Of a stretch of DNA of 64,000 nt, positions 15,701-23,709 are shown piece after piece. Positions within the stretch are counted from its first letter, which is position 1, and each line of letters opens with the position of its first letter. The stretch comes from Veillonellales bacterium (GTDB taxonomy: Bacteria; Bacillota; Negativicutes; JAAYSF01): NCBI GenBank assembly GCA_039680175.1, contig JBDKTO010000025.1:51240-115239 (forward strand). Reading direction: 5' to 3'. The notes below the pieces were generated by a model, which was not told the DNA's origin, made no database searches, and saw nothing but the letters and a program-made list of their open reading frames with translations. The position numbers and the translations under genes were made by a program.

Positions 15701-17181
15701 TGAATAACGATAATAAAAAGAAAAATTTAGCAAAATTAAAGGCTTCTCTTCGGAAGGCAAATTTTATCAAACAGTTTAATGGGGCAAATTTAATTATGAT
15801 TGCGCTCATGCTTAATTGGTTTCGAAAATTTGGACATTTATTCTTCGAAAATGATTTTAAATTCGTGAACAATGTTCTTTATGGTTGGAACGGTATCCGT
15901 TGGGAAAATGGTAAGGATTTAGTTGGAAGTTATATTTTTAATAAAATGGATCAATTGGCTGACACAACGGTGCCATCTAAGCAAATTCCTGAGATAGTTA
16001 AAATTGCCAAGAATAAAAAGCAATTTGTAAGTGAAGATTTATGGCAGTGGAATGCCGACTTTGATAAGAGAGTAATTGTAACCTTTCAAAATGGAACATT
16101 ATTGCTTGATCTCGGCCAGAAGAGTCATCAATTTTATCTAAATCAATTTGATCCAGATAACAATGCGGTGTATGCAATCCAATACGATTTTCAGGATGAA
16201 TTTCTGACTAATCAATACTGGAAAAATAGCTTTGTTGGCAAGTATCTAACGGATTTTTACAGTGATGAAGATCGACAGTATTTACAGCAATTTTTGGCCT
16301 CCATTTTAATTCCTCAGTATCAACCCCAGCAGGGGCTAGTTATTCTGGGTGATGGTGGAGATGGTAAAGGTGTGTTAATGGGAGCATTGAAAAAGATATT
16401 CGGAAAAGTGGTTACTGAACTTAGTGTATCAAAATGGACAGGAAACCATGAGACGGCAACGCTGGTAGGATCGTTATTAAACATAACGAGTGAGGCTCCT
16501 TCTCGGGAAATCAGTTTGGATACATGGAAATCAATTATTGCTTGTGATAATTTGACAATTGACCCTAAATATAAAACACCGTTTAGTTATAAACCGTTTT
16601 CTAAACAGATTATGACGGTAAATCAGTTGCCGAAAATTGCAATTGATAAAGCAGTGTTGCGTCGTATGCCCGTTATTAGGACTTGTCAATCAACAGCCTC
16701 AAAAAACCGTAGTGAATCATTTAGAATTCGGTTCGAGAAAAATATAGATGCGCTAATTTCGTTTATGCTGCATGGCTTGTATCTATTAAAAGCAAATAAT
16801 TTCAGAGAAATCTCAGGAACGGGCGTATTAAGGGATGCCCTTATTTACCAGAATGAGTCCACTCTTGTGGAATTTGTTGAAATGTGTCTGGATATTACAG
16901 AAAGCGAAACTGATTTTAGTAGCTCATCTGATTTATTTTCGACTTATGAACTATGGCGTGTAGATCATGGACAAGGGTCAAAGGATATTATCAAAAGCAC
17001 TTTTAGTAAAAAGCTTAATAATTTATTAATAACTTTAGAAAAAAAGAGCAGAAGTGGCAGTAAAAAAGTAGCAGGAAAATCGGTGCGTGGCTTTGGGGGC
17101 ATTGTCATTCGAAGTGAATGGCGACAAAAGCTCTTAGAAGAAGAAAAAAGGAATAAACTATTTAAAGAGACAGGAAGGTAG
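15700..17181 (+). CDS. D5/P4-type superfamily 3 helicase (primase C-terminal family)
   Basis: A 493-residue hexameric-type replicative helicase. Walker A is LVILGDGGDGKGVLM (about 214-228), Walker B-like LLNITSEAP (265-273), and the SF3 motif C is KQIMTVNQLPKI (about 303-314) with an arginine-finger-like LRRMP. A winged-helix-like region closes the protein. It unwinds the element's origin; the partner primase lies immediately upstream with a 1-nt overlap. Proteins of this kind mark P4-like phage satellites, phage-plasmids and SaPI-like islands. Confidence 0.9.
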   Translation: MNNDNKKKNLAKLKASLRKANFIKQFNGANLIMIALMLNWFRKFGHLFFENDFKFVNNVLYGWNGIRWENGKDLVGSYIFNKMDQLADTTVPSKQIPEIVKIAKNKKQFVSEDLWQWNADFDKRVIVTFQNGTLLLDLGQKSHQFYLNQFDPDNNAVYAIQYDFQDEFLTNQYWKNSFVGKYLTDFYSDEDRQYLQQFLASILIPQYQPQQGLVILGDGGDGKGVLMGALKKIFGKVVTELSVSKWTGNHETATLVGSLLNITSEAPSREISLDTWKSIIACDNLTIDPKYKTPFSYKPFSKQIMTVNQLPKIAIDKAVLRRMPVIRTCQSTASKNRSESFRIRFEKNIDALISFMLHGLYLLKANNFREISGTGVLRDALIYQNESTLVEFVEMCLDITESETDFSSSSDLFSTYELWRVDHGQGSKDIIKSTFSKKLNNLLITLEKKSRSGSKKVAGKSVRGFGGIVIRSEWRQKLLEEEKRNKLFKETGR

Positions 17182-17195
17182 GGAAAACAGTGGTT

Positions 17196-17250
17196 AATGG
17201 CTCAACAAGCGCTGATGAATCAGTTGCGGTTGAGCCATTGCTTTTTATTT
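17196..17250 (+). terminator. Terminator of the primase-helicase operon
   Basis: AATGGCTCAAC pairs with GTTGAGCCATT over 22 nt, then GCTTTTTATTTT. Right after it three GTTAC units (17256, 17267, 17279) are spaced 11-12 bp apart. Confidence 0.7.
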
Positions 17251-17686
17251 TGAAGGTTACAGAGGAGTTACGGATGGGGTTACAGATATAATTTTGTTTA
17301 TTTTCTAGTGTAAGTATAAAGAGAATAGAGTTACTCTTAAATAATAAAAAAAAATATATAGAGATATAAAATAAAGATTTATATAAGGGTGTGTATACTG
17401 TAACTGCTGTTTTTTCTTGTGTAAGAAAGGGGTTTGACGGAAGTTTGGCGGCGACAGTATTTTATTATGAAGGCAGGATATTGGGATATGGTTTGACTTA
17501 TTTCATTAAATAATTATTTTTTAATACTGCTGCTATATAGTACGTTGAGAAATTATGAACTGATGCTAAAAATGTAAAGGATGGGTTGATGTCATGGCAA
17601 GTATTGAAATGAGAGCGGGGTTATTTTAAAAAAGTGCCTTGGAAAATTTAATCGTGCTGGATTTATTAATAGGGGGAAATTATCCG

Positions 17687-17875
17687 TGATAATCATTATC
17701 AGTGGCTGCGCCACGGGTATGGATAATAGAACCTTCGCTGCGCTTCGGTTCTTGTGCAAGGGTTAACAGTCAGCTAGAAGCTTGCTTCTCAAAAGAAAGC
17801 AACGATCTGCAAGCTTGTCTTGCAGACTATTTGAGCGTAGCGAAAATAGTATATATCTAGAAAAGAAGATATATA
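17687..17875. other. Array of seven consecutive hairpins (candidate replication-origin region)
   Basis: Within 190 bp lie TGATAATCATTATCA (17687-17701), GTGGC-tgc-GCCAC (17702-17714), GAACC...GGTTC (17729-17751), AGAAG...CTTCT (17776-17789), CTGCAAG...CTTGCAG (17807-17825), ACTATTT...AAATAGT (17826-17850) and TATATATCT...AGATATATA (17850-17875). No gene is present from 17182 to 18111. Such stem-loop series beside iterons and replication genes suggest an origin or transfer site. Confidence 0.55.
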
Positions 17876-17898
17876 GAGAAAAGTATATATAGAAATGA

Positions 17899-18017
17899 GT
17901 GCACTCTCAGATTATTCCAAATGCACTTCTGGATTATTTGGAATGCACTTCCAGATTATTATATGAAAATCGCAGGTGCTAATTTGGCGGTATACCCAAA
18001 TGCACCTGCAGATTATT
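17899..18017. repeat. 22-bp iterons, consensus RTGCACYTNCAGATTATT
   Basis: Copies at 17899-17916, 17921-17938 and 17943-17960 repeat every 22 bp; a fourth lies at 18000-18017, and an inverted CGCAGGTGCT at 17971 pairs with it to form a long stem (GCAGGTGC and ATTTGG with their complements). Iteron spacing near two helical turns is typical of initiator-binding arrays. Confidence 0.65.
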
Positions 18018-18111
18018 TTTGTGGAGCTATTATAAAGTCTTCGGGTTGATGTATCTATATTACAAATGAAACAAATGTTTCGTTGGTAGTTTCGAAGTGG
18101 GAGGAATAGAT

Positions 18112-18270
18112 ATGTCGACAAAATTAATTCATGTGGATGCTGAATTGGTAAAAAAATTAAGAATTGCTGCTGCGATCAAGAATATTGGGATGCAACAGGC
18201 GGCGAATGAGGCTTTAGAGCAATATATTCAGGCAAACGGGGTGGAGCAATATGAAACAACGACACCTTAA
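18112..18270 (+). CDS. Small ribbon-helix-helix-like protein
   Basis: A 52-residue protein: STKLIHVDAELVKKLRIAAA, a polar loop, then MQQAANEALEQYIQANG. The short N-terminal strand followed by two helices fits MetJ/Arc/CopG-type ribbon-helix-helix DNA-binding proteins such as ParG. GGGAGGAATAG gives a strong ribosome site. It overlaps the next gene by 20 nt, and it starts 95 bp after the last iteron, so it may bind the iteron region or autoregulate the rep-like gene. Confidence 0.7.
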   Translation: MSTKLIHVDAELVKKLRIAAAIKNIGMQQAANEALEQYIQANGVEQYETTTP

Positions 18271-18880
18271 AATGCCGTATAAGTTATTAGAGCTAAACAT
18301 ATCGAATCATGCAAAGTATGTATATATGGCATTGTTGCATTTTCGCAATAAGACAAGTAAGAAAATAAAAGTTTCACTGGCAAAAGTATCGGAGGTAACT
18401 GGACTTAAAGGCCGGCAGTTAACAAATCACATTAATACGCTTATTCAATATAAAATTATATCGCGGAAGCAAAATAAACATATTAGTGGAGAATATTGCT
18501 GCAATATCTATACGATTTTGTGTGAGGAAACTTACTTTGCAGAAATACCTTGGGAAATTGCCTATAATGATGCGTTATCAGTCAATGCTAAAATTGGATA
18601 TTGTATCATGAAGCGATTTACCGATTTAGACAAGAAAAATTTTATTTGCTACATGACGAAAAGCGAACTGGCTGAAAAGGTGGGATGCTCGGCTAATGAA
18701 ATAGACAAGATAAAGCGAAATCTGAAAAATGTTGGATTAATTGAATATGAGCGTAATAGCAATAAAATAACATTGGTATATGAAGAAGCGTTAGAAGAGG
18801 AACTCAGTTGTGAAATCAAGCAAGTAGTCCGTAATAAAAATAAGGTGAGCCGGAATGAAAATCATTCGACTGTTTTTTAA
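18251..18880 (+). CDS. Winged helix-turn-helix protein, possible replication initiator
   Basis: A 209-residue protein with two winged-helix-like halves: residues 15-75 (YVYMALLHFRNKTSKKIKVS and VSEVTGLKGRQLTNHINTLI) and residues 115-180 (MTKSELAEKVGCSANEIDKI). This double-wing layout is seen in Rep/RepA-type initiators and phage replisome organisers. It lies right after the iteron array and the RHH gene, so an iteron-binding initiator is plausible. The C-terminus is basic and polar. Translation is coupled to the RHH gene by a 20-nt overlap. Confidence 0.65.
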   Translation: MKQRHLKMPYKLLELNISNHAKYVYMALLHFRNKTSKKIKVSLAKVSEVTGLKGRQLTNHINTLIQYKIISRKQNKHISGEYCCNIYTILCEETYFAEIPWEIAYNDALSVNAKIGYCIMKRFTDLDKKNFICYMTKSELAEKVGCSANEIDKIKRNLKNVGLIEYERNSNKITLVYEEALEEELSCEIKQVVRNKNKVSRNENHSTVF

Positions 18881-19031
18881 AGATACAAAAAGCATAATAA
18901 CTACATCTATAGAGGAAATTGCCAATGAATGTACGGATAAACCTAGTGAAATGGAAATAATGCGGGCACTTGAGGAAATGGAGGGGGATAATGAAATTGC
19001 GATTGTGCCAACACGTAAAGGATATTTATAA
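18855..19031 (+). CDS. Small acidic protein of unknown function
   Basis: A 58-residue ORF with AAGGTGAG 6 nt before the ATG, overlapping the end of the upstream gene by 26 nt. It is acidic and helical in the middle (EMEIMRALEEMEGDNEIAIV). The frame continues open for 30 codons after its TAA (19029-19031) to a TAG at 19122-19124, with amino-acid composition that still looks coding, so the TAA may be a recent stop or a readthrough site. No family recognised. Confidence 0.5.
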   Translation: MKIIRLFFKDTKSIITTSIEEIANECTDKPSEMEIMRALEEMEGDNEIAIVPTRKGYL

Positions 19032-19300
19032 ATCCATTTTACAGTAGGGGCACTTGCCAGAAAAAATGGCGAAATCAGCAGCGAAACGCTACAGGTGACA
19101 CTTAAATCACGAGTAAAAAATTAGGCTTTTTCAGGATACTATAATAGTGACTTTTGACAGTGAATTGCCAGAGGTCAATTTTCTCATTTAAAATAGATTT
19201 ATCTGGATCATATAAAAACTATCATAATTACATGAAATCACGATTATATTGAAGCTGGTGCGAAAAATAATAATTATATTAATAGCATGTAAGATATGAC

Positions 19301-19331
19301 GAAAGTAACAGAAGTACATTCTGTTACTTTC
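19301..19331. repeat. Perfect 13-bp inverted repeat
   Basis: GAAAGTAACAGAA pairs with TTCTGTTACTTTC over 5 nt; no T-run follows. It lies between the 58-residue ORF and the recombinase promoter. The rest of 19032-19468 holds no gene that I can support. Confidence 0.6.
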
Positions 19332-19400
19332 ACTAAATACCCACGAATATAGGCAGTATAAGGCTTTGTATAACATTTATACCAGTTTCCATACAGACCG

Positions 19401-19429
19401 TTTACGCTGAATGTAATACAATATATAAT
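19401..19429 (+). promoter_or_regulatory. Promoter of the tyrosine recombinase, ACCGTTTACGC type
   Basis: TTTACG (19401-19406), 17-nt spacer, TATAAT (19424-19429), 40 bp before the recombinase ATG. Confidence 0.65.
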
Positions 19430-19468
19430 ACCAATAAAAGGAAGTACATTGGCGGAAGGGGTGCTGAT

Positions 19469-20017
19469 ATGGAACTGGTGGAACCAATTCGAAACAAAAA
19501 GCAGATTGATGCTTTAAAAAAGTATTTACGAGGTCAGAATATCAGGGATTACTTGCTTTTCGTACTGGGGATTAATTCAGGACTTCGCATTTCCGATTTG
19601 CTCAAATTAACGGTGGAAGATGTGCAGGGACAGGATCGAATCAGTGTTAGGGAACAAAAAACTGGGAAGGCAAAAGATTTTCCTTTATCGGAAACCTGTA
19701 AAAAGGCCATTCATGAATATCTTAAAGCGACAGGAGTCAAGGCGGGTTATTTGTTTTCCGGTAGAAAAGGTACTCACCCAATAACTCGCATTCAGGCATA
19801 TCGCATTTTAAATGAAGCTGCACAGCGTGTTGGCATCAAAGAAGCGATAGGGACTCACAGTTTACGAAAAACATTTGGTTATCATGCGTATCAAAATGGC
19901 ATTGACATTACTCGTATCCAGAAATTGCTCAACCATTCAGCACCAAGTGTAACGTTGGCATATATTGGGATAACTAAAGAAGAACTAGACAATGTTTACA
20001 TTTCATTAAATTTATAA
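19469..20017 (+). CDS. Short tyrosine recombinase (catalytic domain only)
   Basis: A 182-residue site-specific recombinase. The catalytic set is complete: R40 (GLRISDLL), K64 (EQKTGK), H130-x-x-R133 (THSLRKTFG), H156 (LLNHSAP) and Y165 (LAYIG). It lacks the N-terminal SAM-like core-binding domain of XerC/D and lambda-type integrases (usual length about 300), like the short recombinases common in Firmicute accessory DNA. It could resolve dimers of the element or invert or excise DNA nearby. GGAAGGGG precedes the ATG, behind a TTTACG-type promoter. Confidence 0.9.
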   Translation: MELVEPIRNKKQIDALKKYLRGQNIRDYLLFVLGINSGLRISDLLKLTVEDVQGQDRISVREQKTGKAKDFPLSETCKKAIHEYLKATGVKAGYLFSGRKGTHPITRIQAYRILNEAAQRVGIKEAIGTHSLRKTFGYHAYQNGIDITRIQKLLNHSAPSVTLAYIGITKEELDNVYISLNL

Positions 20018-20053
20018 AAACGTTTTGAACGATTTTATATGGGAGGGTTTCTA

Positions 20054-20488
20054 TTGCTGACACAAAAGGAATATCAAGCATGGATTGAATATGTTAGGGA
20101 AAATCATTTTCCACTTTCAGATATTGTAGTTGATGATATAAATAACTGGCGTAATCGATCGGTACTGGCAAGGGCATTGGTAAGAGTTAAAAAATATGCA
20201 CCTGCTATCGAACTATTTAAATCAATACTAGATGTTGAAATACATACTGAGGAGAAAGATTGCTTTAGGCTTTCAGAGGTAGAAGATAAAGTCTGGTGCT
20301 TACAAGAATTGGCACTCAGCGTATGGCGTACAATTGGAAATCGTAGCGAGGCATTAACGTATATGGAAGAAGCACTAACACTTATTGCAACATATCCAAC
20401 ACAGTTTAATTTCTTAGATCGATGTGAAGTCTGGCGAGAAATCCAGGGCTTTATTTTTTTTACGTCCAAAGGAAAAAACAGAAAATAG
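20054..20488 (+). CDS. Helical repeat protein of unknown function
   Basis: A 144-residue protein starting at TTG 20054, which has GGGAGG 7 nt upstream; the in-frame ATG at 20039 lies ahead of that ribosome site and is less likely. Residues 40-120 look like TPR-type helical pairs (RALVRVKKYAPAIELFKSIL and ALSVWRTIGNRSEALTYMEE). It follows the recombinase by 36 nt and could be co-transcribed. Function unknown. Confidence 0.6.
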   Translation: MLTQKEYQAWIEYVRENHFPLSDIVVDDINNWRNRSVLARALVRVKKYAPAIELFKSILDVEIHTEEKDCFRLSEVEDKVWCLQELALSVWRTIGNRSEALTYMEEALTLIATYPTQFNFLDRCEVWREIQGFIFFTSKGKNRK

Positions 20489-20570
20489 GTAGGAGGAGGC
20501 AATAAATTTATTATTAAATAAGCTATTTTTAGTGAAGTGGTGATGCAGAGAACTCTTTTAGACGCAAAAG

Positions 20571-20627
20571 AAGTGTAAAAGGTGTAAAAAATTCACTATA
20601 AGTGTACTTTTACACTTGGAAGTGTAA
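20571..20627. promoter_or_regulatory. Operator cluster upstream of XRE/DUF960 genes
   Basis: Contains two GTGTAAAA units, the dyad CACTATAAGTG (20594-20604, reverse complement of the sites at 8208 and 8243) and the perfect palindrome TTACACTT-gg-AAGTGTAA (20610-20627). Confidence 0.55.
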
Positions 20628-20688
20628 TATATAAATCCATTACCCAACTGCTTACAGGTGTCTGTGGTGAACCTGAGGGAATGATTGA

Positions 20689-20720
20689 TAGCCAGCTATT
20701 TTGTTGGCTGTTTTTTATTG
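20689..20720 (+). terminator. Short terminator
   Basis: AGCCA pairs with TGGCT over a 10-nt loop, followed by GTTTTTTATTG. Confidence 0.5.
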
Positions 20721-20793
20721 CTTTCGATGTTCGCTTGTGAAAAAACAATTTATAATAATAAAAACAAACGGGTGTTTGTAGTTGGGGGATGAT

Positions 20794-21090
20794 ATGATGC
20801 AGAGAGACTATGAAGCGGAATATCTTGATTTGGGAAAACACATTGCATTTTATCGGGAAAAGAGAAACTTATCGCAAGAGCAATTAGCAAAACGGGTGGA
20901 TTGCACTCCTATCTATATACGAAAAGTCGAAGGGCAGAATGTAGCAACTAAAACAACGTTGAGTGATGTATGGGCAGTGAAGAAACTAGATTTTCTCTTT
21001 TCGATTGCTGATGCCTTGCAAATGGATGTAATTGCGTTTTTTAAGCCAATGACAGAAGAATACTTTCAAGAATATCGGCGGGATCACTAA
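20794..21090 (+). CDS. XRE family transcriptional regulator
   Basis: A 98-residue protein; adjacent ATGs at 20794 and 20797 follow GGGGG, and an upstream in-frame TTG (20782) is less likely. The XRE helix-turn-helix is KRNLSQEQLAKRVDCTPIYI, with a tail IADALQMDVIAFFKPM nearly parallel to the regulator at 7889. It carries a 10-residue insertion in the loop after the recognition helix (ATKTTLSDVWAVK). Its stop overlaps the DUF960 start by one base. An operator cluster lies 170-220 bp upstream. Confidence 0.85.
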   Translation: MMQRDYEAEYLDLGKHIAFYREKRNLSQEQLAKRVDCTPIYIRKVEGQNVATKTTLSDVWAVKKLDFLFSIADALQMDVIAFFKPMTEEYFQEYRRDH

Positions 21091-21401
21091 TGTTTACTGC
21101 GAAGCGATATGCGACAAGAGGAATTACGGAGAAACTGGGGCTAGATTTACAGCTCTTACTCTGGTCATTAATTGATAGAAGGAAAAAGACCGGAATTGAA
21201 GTGGATTATTTGCAGGTCTTTGAGCTATCTGTTATACAAAAAAATGGCGTTGCTATACAAAGTGTTATACATAAACAGGAAATTCCGCCAGCAAATGATA
21301 TTTATTATTTTCCGTTATTGGTCGAAGAGCGAGTACAGGGTACAGTGTGGGCGATGGATAGTGAAGAATATTGCATGATGCTATTACCAGAGGAGTATTA
21401 G
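21090..21401 (+). CDS. DUF960 family protein
   Basis: A 103-residue protein matching the DUF960 pattern: YATRGITEKLGLDLQLLLWS, then DYLQVFEL, IHKQE and a closing acidic region. The family is common on Firmicute mobile elements and has no known activity. It overlaps the XRE gene by one base, forming a two-gene operon closed by a perfect terminator. Confidence 0.8.
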   Translation: MFTAKRYATRGITEKLGLDLQLLLWSLIDRRKKTGIEVDYLQVFELSVIQKNGVAIQSVIHKQEIPPANDIYYFPLLVEERVQGTVWAMDSEEYCMMLLPEEY

Positions 21402-21406
21402 GATTA

Positions 21407-21440
21407 CCTCTGTCAGGATGTTGACAGAGGTTCTACTTGA
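21407..21440 (+). terminator. Perfect terminator hairpin
   Basis: CCTCTGTCA pairs with TGACAGAGG, then TTCTACTT. Confidence 0.75.
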
Positions 21441-21457
21441 TTCAATATACAAACAAA

Positions 21458-21505
21458 GGGAACTCTTGCTAAAAAACGTACTAATTTGGCAGGAGTTTTT
21501 TCTTT
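21458..21505 (+). terminator. Repeated boundary terminator, copy 1 of 3
   Basis: AACTCTTGC pairs with GCAGGAGTT, then TTTTTCTTTTT. The hairpin and its loop (TAATTTG side) recur at 25228 and 29182, each time just before a defence-type gene set. Confidence 0.7.
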
Positions 21506-21560
21506 TTGTAGAAATTTATAAATAAGGGATATAATATCTTCTTTGTTGAAGGAGTACACA

Positions 21561-22784
21561 ATGACTAACTTTTTTGAATTTGAAAACTGGCAATGCGAGC
21601 TACTTGAAAAACGGAAAAGAATACGAAATGATAATTTATCTAAATATGCTACAAAAGATTCGGATTTTATAATAAAATATCCACACAAAAATTCTGAAGA
21701 TTATTGTAGGTCAAATTTTACGATTGATGTTGATCGAATATTACATAATATATTTTATAATCGTTATACGGATAAGACTCAAGTTTTTTCTTTTTATAAA
21801 AATGATGATATTACTCGAAGAAGTTTGCATGTTCAACTAGTGTCACGTATTGCTAGAACAATTGGACAATCACTGAACTTAAATTTGGACTTAATTGAGG
21901 CAATTGCTATAGGGCATGATATAGGACATACTCCATTTGGACATGTTGGAGAAAAGTATTTGAATGAAAAATATAATGAAAAAACAAGTCGATTTTTTAA
22001 TCATAATGTTCATAGTGTTCGAGTTTTGCAAACTATTACTAATAGCAACTTAAGCTTGCAAACTTTAGATGGAATACTTTGTCATAACGGAGAAAAAGCT
22101 TTTTCTCATTACCAACCTATACTAATTTATGATTTCGATGAATTTGATAGGAAGATAGAAGCTTGTTACACAAACAAGGAAGAAATCGCAAAGTTAATAC
22201 CATGTACGCTTGAAGGATGCGTAGTTAGAATTAGCGATATGATTGCCTACGTTGGAAAAGATAGACAAGATGCAGCTCGCACTAGAAAATATCATAAAGA
22301 TACGTTTAAGTATAATGCTGTATTGGGGACAAGCAATAGCGAGATTATAAGAAATATGATTACAAATGTTGTGAAAAATAGTTTGGATCAAAATTTTCTT
22401 AAGATCAATGATGAAGTTTATGAGGATTTTCGTAAATTAAAGGAAGAAAATGATAAACTAATATATCGTGATCCGGAAGTTAATGATGAATATGATAACA
22501 AAATTAAGCCAATGATGTTCAATTTATATGAAGAGCTATTAAATGATATAAATGAAAAGAATTATGAGTCACCAATATTCAAGCATCATATTAATTATTC
22601 AATTTTGTATAATTTTTATAGAAATAGAGAACGGGGTTATTTACAAATTGAACCTAATGATGTTGTTGTAGATTATATTGCAGGTATGACGGATGATTAT
22701 TTTATTGACTTATACTCATTTCTATTTTCCGAAAGCAAACTAACTGTAAAATATAAGTCATACTTTGAAGATTACATAAATTGA
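21561..22784 (+). CDS. HD-domain dNTP triphosphohydrolase (dGTPase-like)
   Basis: A 407-residue protein from the ATG at 21561 (AAGGAG 8 nt upstream; the TTG at 21543 is part of the leader). It has the dGTPase layout: RILHNIFYNRYTDKTQVFSF, RSLHVQLVSRIARTIG and the metal-binding IAIGHDIGHTPFGHVGE (about 115-131), then a second HD-type histidine (NHNVHSVRVLQ). It should cleave dNTPs to nucleosides and triphosphate. dGTPases of this group deplete nucleotides against phage in several bacteria; that role here is inferred from the neighbouring defence genes. It stands alone between terminators. Confidence 0.85.
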   Translation: MTNFFEFENWQCELLEKRKRIRNDNLSKYATKDSDFIIKYPHKNSEDYCRSNFTIDVDRILHNIFYNRYTDKTQVFSFYKNDDITRRSLHVQLVSRIARTIGQSLNLNLDLIEAIAIGHDIGHTPFGHVGEKYLNEKYNEKTSRFFNHNVHSVRVLQTITNSNLSLQTLDGILCHNGEKAFSHYQPILIYDFDEFDRKIEACYTNKEEIAKLIPCTLEGCVVRISDMIAYVGKDRQDAARTRKYHKDTFKYNAVLGTSNSEIIRNMITNVVKNSLDQNFLKINDEVYEDFRKLKEENDKLIYRDPEVNDEYDNKIKPMMFNLYEELLNDINEKNYESPIFKHHINYSILYNFYRNRERGYLQIEPNDVVVDYIAGMTDDYFIDLYSFLFSESKLTVKYKSYFEDYIN

Positions 22785-22838
22785 GAAAAGCTTATATAAA
22801 AAAGGTTTGGATTGCATAAGAAGCACCTAAAATTACAA

Positions 22839-22874
22839 CCTTTGTCAGCAATTTGACAGAGGTTCATTTTTTTG
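22839..22874 (+). terminator. Terminator after the dGTPase gene
   Basis: CCTTTGTCA pairs with TGACAGAGG (one G-T), then TTCATTTTTTT. Confidence 0.75.
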
Positions 22875-22894
22875 CATAAAAATAGCCTGAACCG

Positions 22895-22923
22895 TTTACG
22901 CAGGGTGGGATAGAGGATACGAT
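22895..22923 (+). promoter_or_regulatory. Promoter, ACCGTTTACGC type
   Basis: TTTACG (22895-22900), 17-nt spacer, TACGAT (22918-22923); same -35 context as 10146 and 19401. It should drive the three genes up to the serine recombinase. Confidence 0.55.
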
Positions 22924-22960
22924 AAATACAGGTAAGTTTACATAATTAGAAGGTGAATGC

Positions 22961-23485
22961 GTGAAGAACGTAAAAGCAATAACTCCGAGATGTGGTATAT
23001 GTGGCAAATTGTATTCATTAAAGAATGATGACGGCTCTGGCTTATGTATGTCGTGTAGACCAGAACATAGCCAGTCGATTCTAACGATGAGACATAGATT
23101 AAAAAGAAAAATAGTGATGGAGGTAGGTAAAACCATGGTCGATGATTTTGACAGAGAAGAACTGAAAGCCTATGAGGTAGAAGCGGTACAGGAAGTACAA
23201 GAAACAGAAGCGGTACAAGAAAACATCGATGCTTCTATTTCTATTGGCGATGCTGCTGAAACTCAAGAAGTCGAGAAAAAAGAATTAAAAATCGAAGACA
23301 TCATTGAGCCAGGACGGTATGGGATTAGCAACAGCCAAATGATTCCGGCGATGAAAAAAGCCATTGCGGAAGGTTCAATTGAGAAATTGGCATTACTGAA
23401 AAACTCCTATCTCTATACTTTTGACCGATCCATACGCTATTTAAAGAAAACAGAACGTGAGTTTATCGCCAAGAACAACATTTAG
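22961..23485 (+). CDS. Zinc-ribbon-like protein of unknown function
   Basis: A 174-residue protein starting at GTG (22961) after AGAAGGTG. A CxxC pair (CGIC, residues 11-14) and a second (CMSC, 29-32) near the N-terminus could bind zinc. The middle is acidic with VQE repeats; the C-terminal 60 residues (SNSQMIPAMKKAIAEGSIEK onward) are helical. It is first in the operon leading to the serine recombinase and may assist it; I do not recognise the family. Confidence 0.65.
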   Translation: MKNVKAITPRCGICGKLYSLKNDDGSGLCMSCRPEHSQSILTMRHRLKRKIVMEVGKTMVDDFDREELKAYEVEAVQEVQETEAVQENIDASISIGDAAETQEVEKKELKIEDIIEPGRYGISNSQMIPAMKKAIAEGSIEKLALLKNSYLYTFDRSIRYLKKTEREFIAKNNI

Positions 23486-23565
23486 AGTGATTTTGAAAAA
23501 TAAATGCTAACATTTGAGGCCCTTTTCAGTTAGATACTTCAAAAACTGAGAGGGGTCACATTTTT

Positions 23566-23709
23566 ATGCAACTACAAATTATTGTTAAAGAAAAAAATAA
23601 GCCATCCAGAAAGGCATTACAAGCATTTAATCAATCTGTTTTTGAAGTGGTCAAACGGCATCAACAAAATGGAGAACAAATTGAGGAAGGAGTAACTTCT
23701 AATGAATAA
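23566..23709 (+). CDS. Small basic protein ahead of the recombinase
   Basis: A 47-residue ORF with GAGAGGGG about 9 nt before its ATG, overlapping the recombinase start by 8 nt. Sequence QLQIIVKEKNKPSRKALQAF followed by a helical tail. Short ORFs of this kind often sit directly before large serine recombinases; the role (for example directionality factor) is not known. Confidence 0.6.
   Translation: MQLQIIVKEKNKPSRKALQAFNQSVFEVVKRHQQNGEQIEEGVTSNE

Noticed and set aside
17899..18017. CRISPR array
   Set aside because: Repeats are 18 bp with 4-bp gaps and no unique spacers; iterons fit better. No CRISPR or cas genes are seen in the window.
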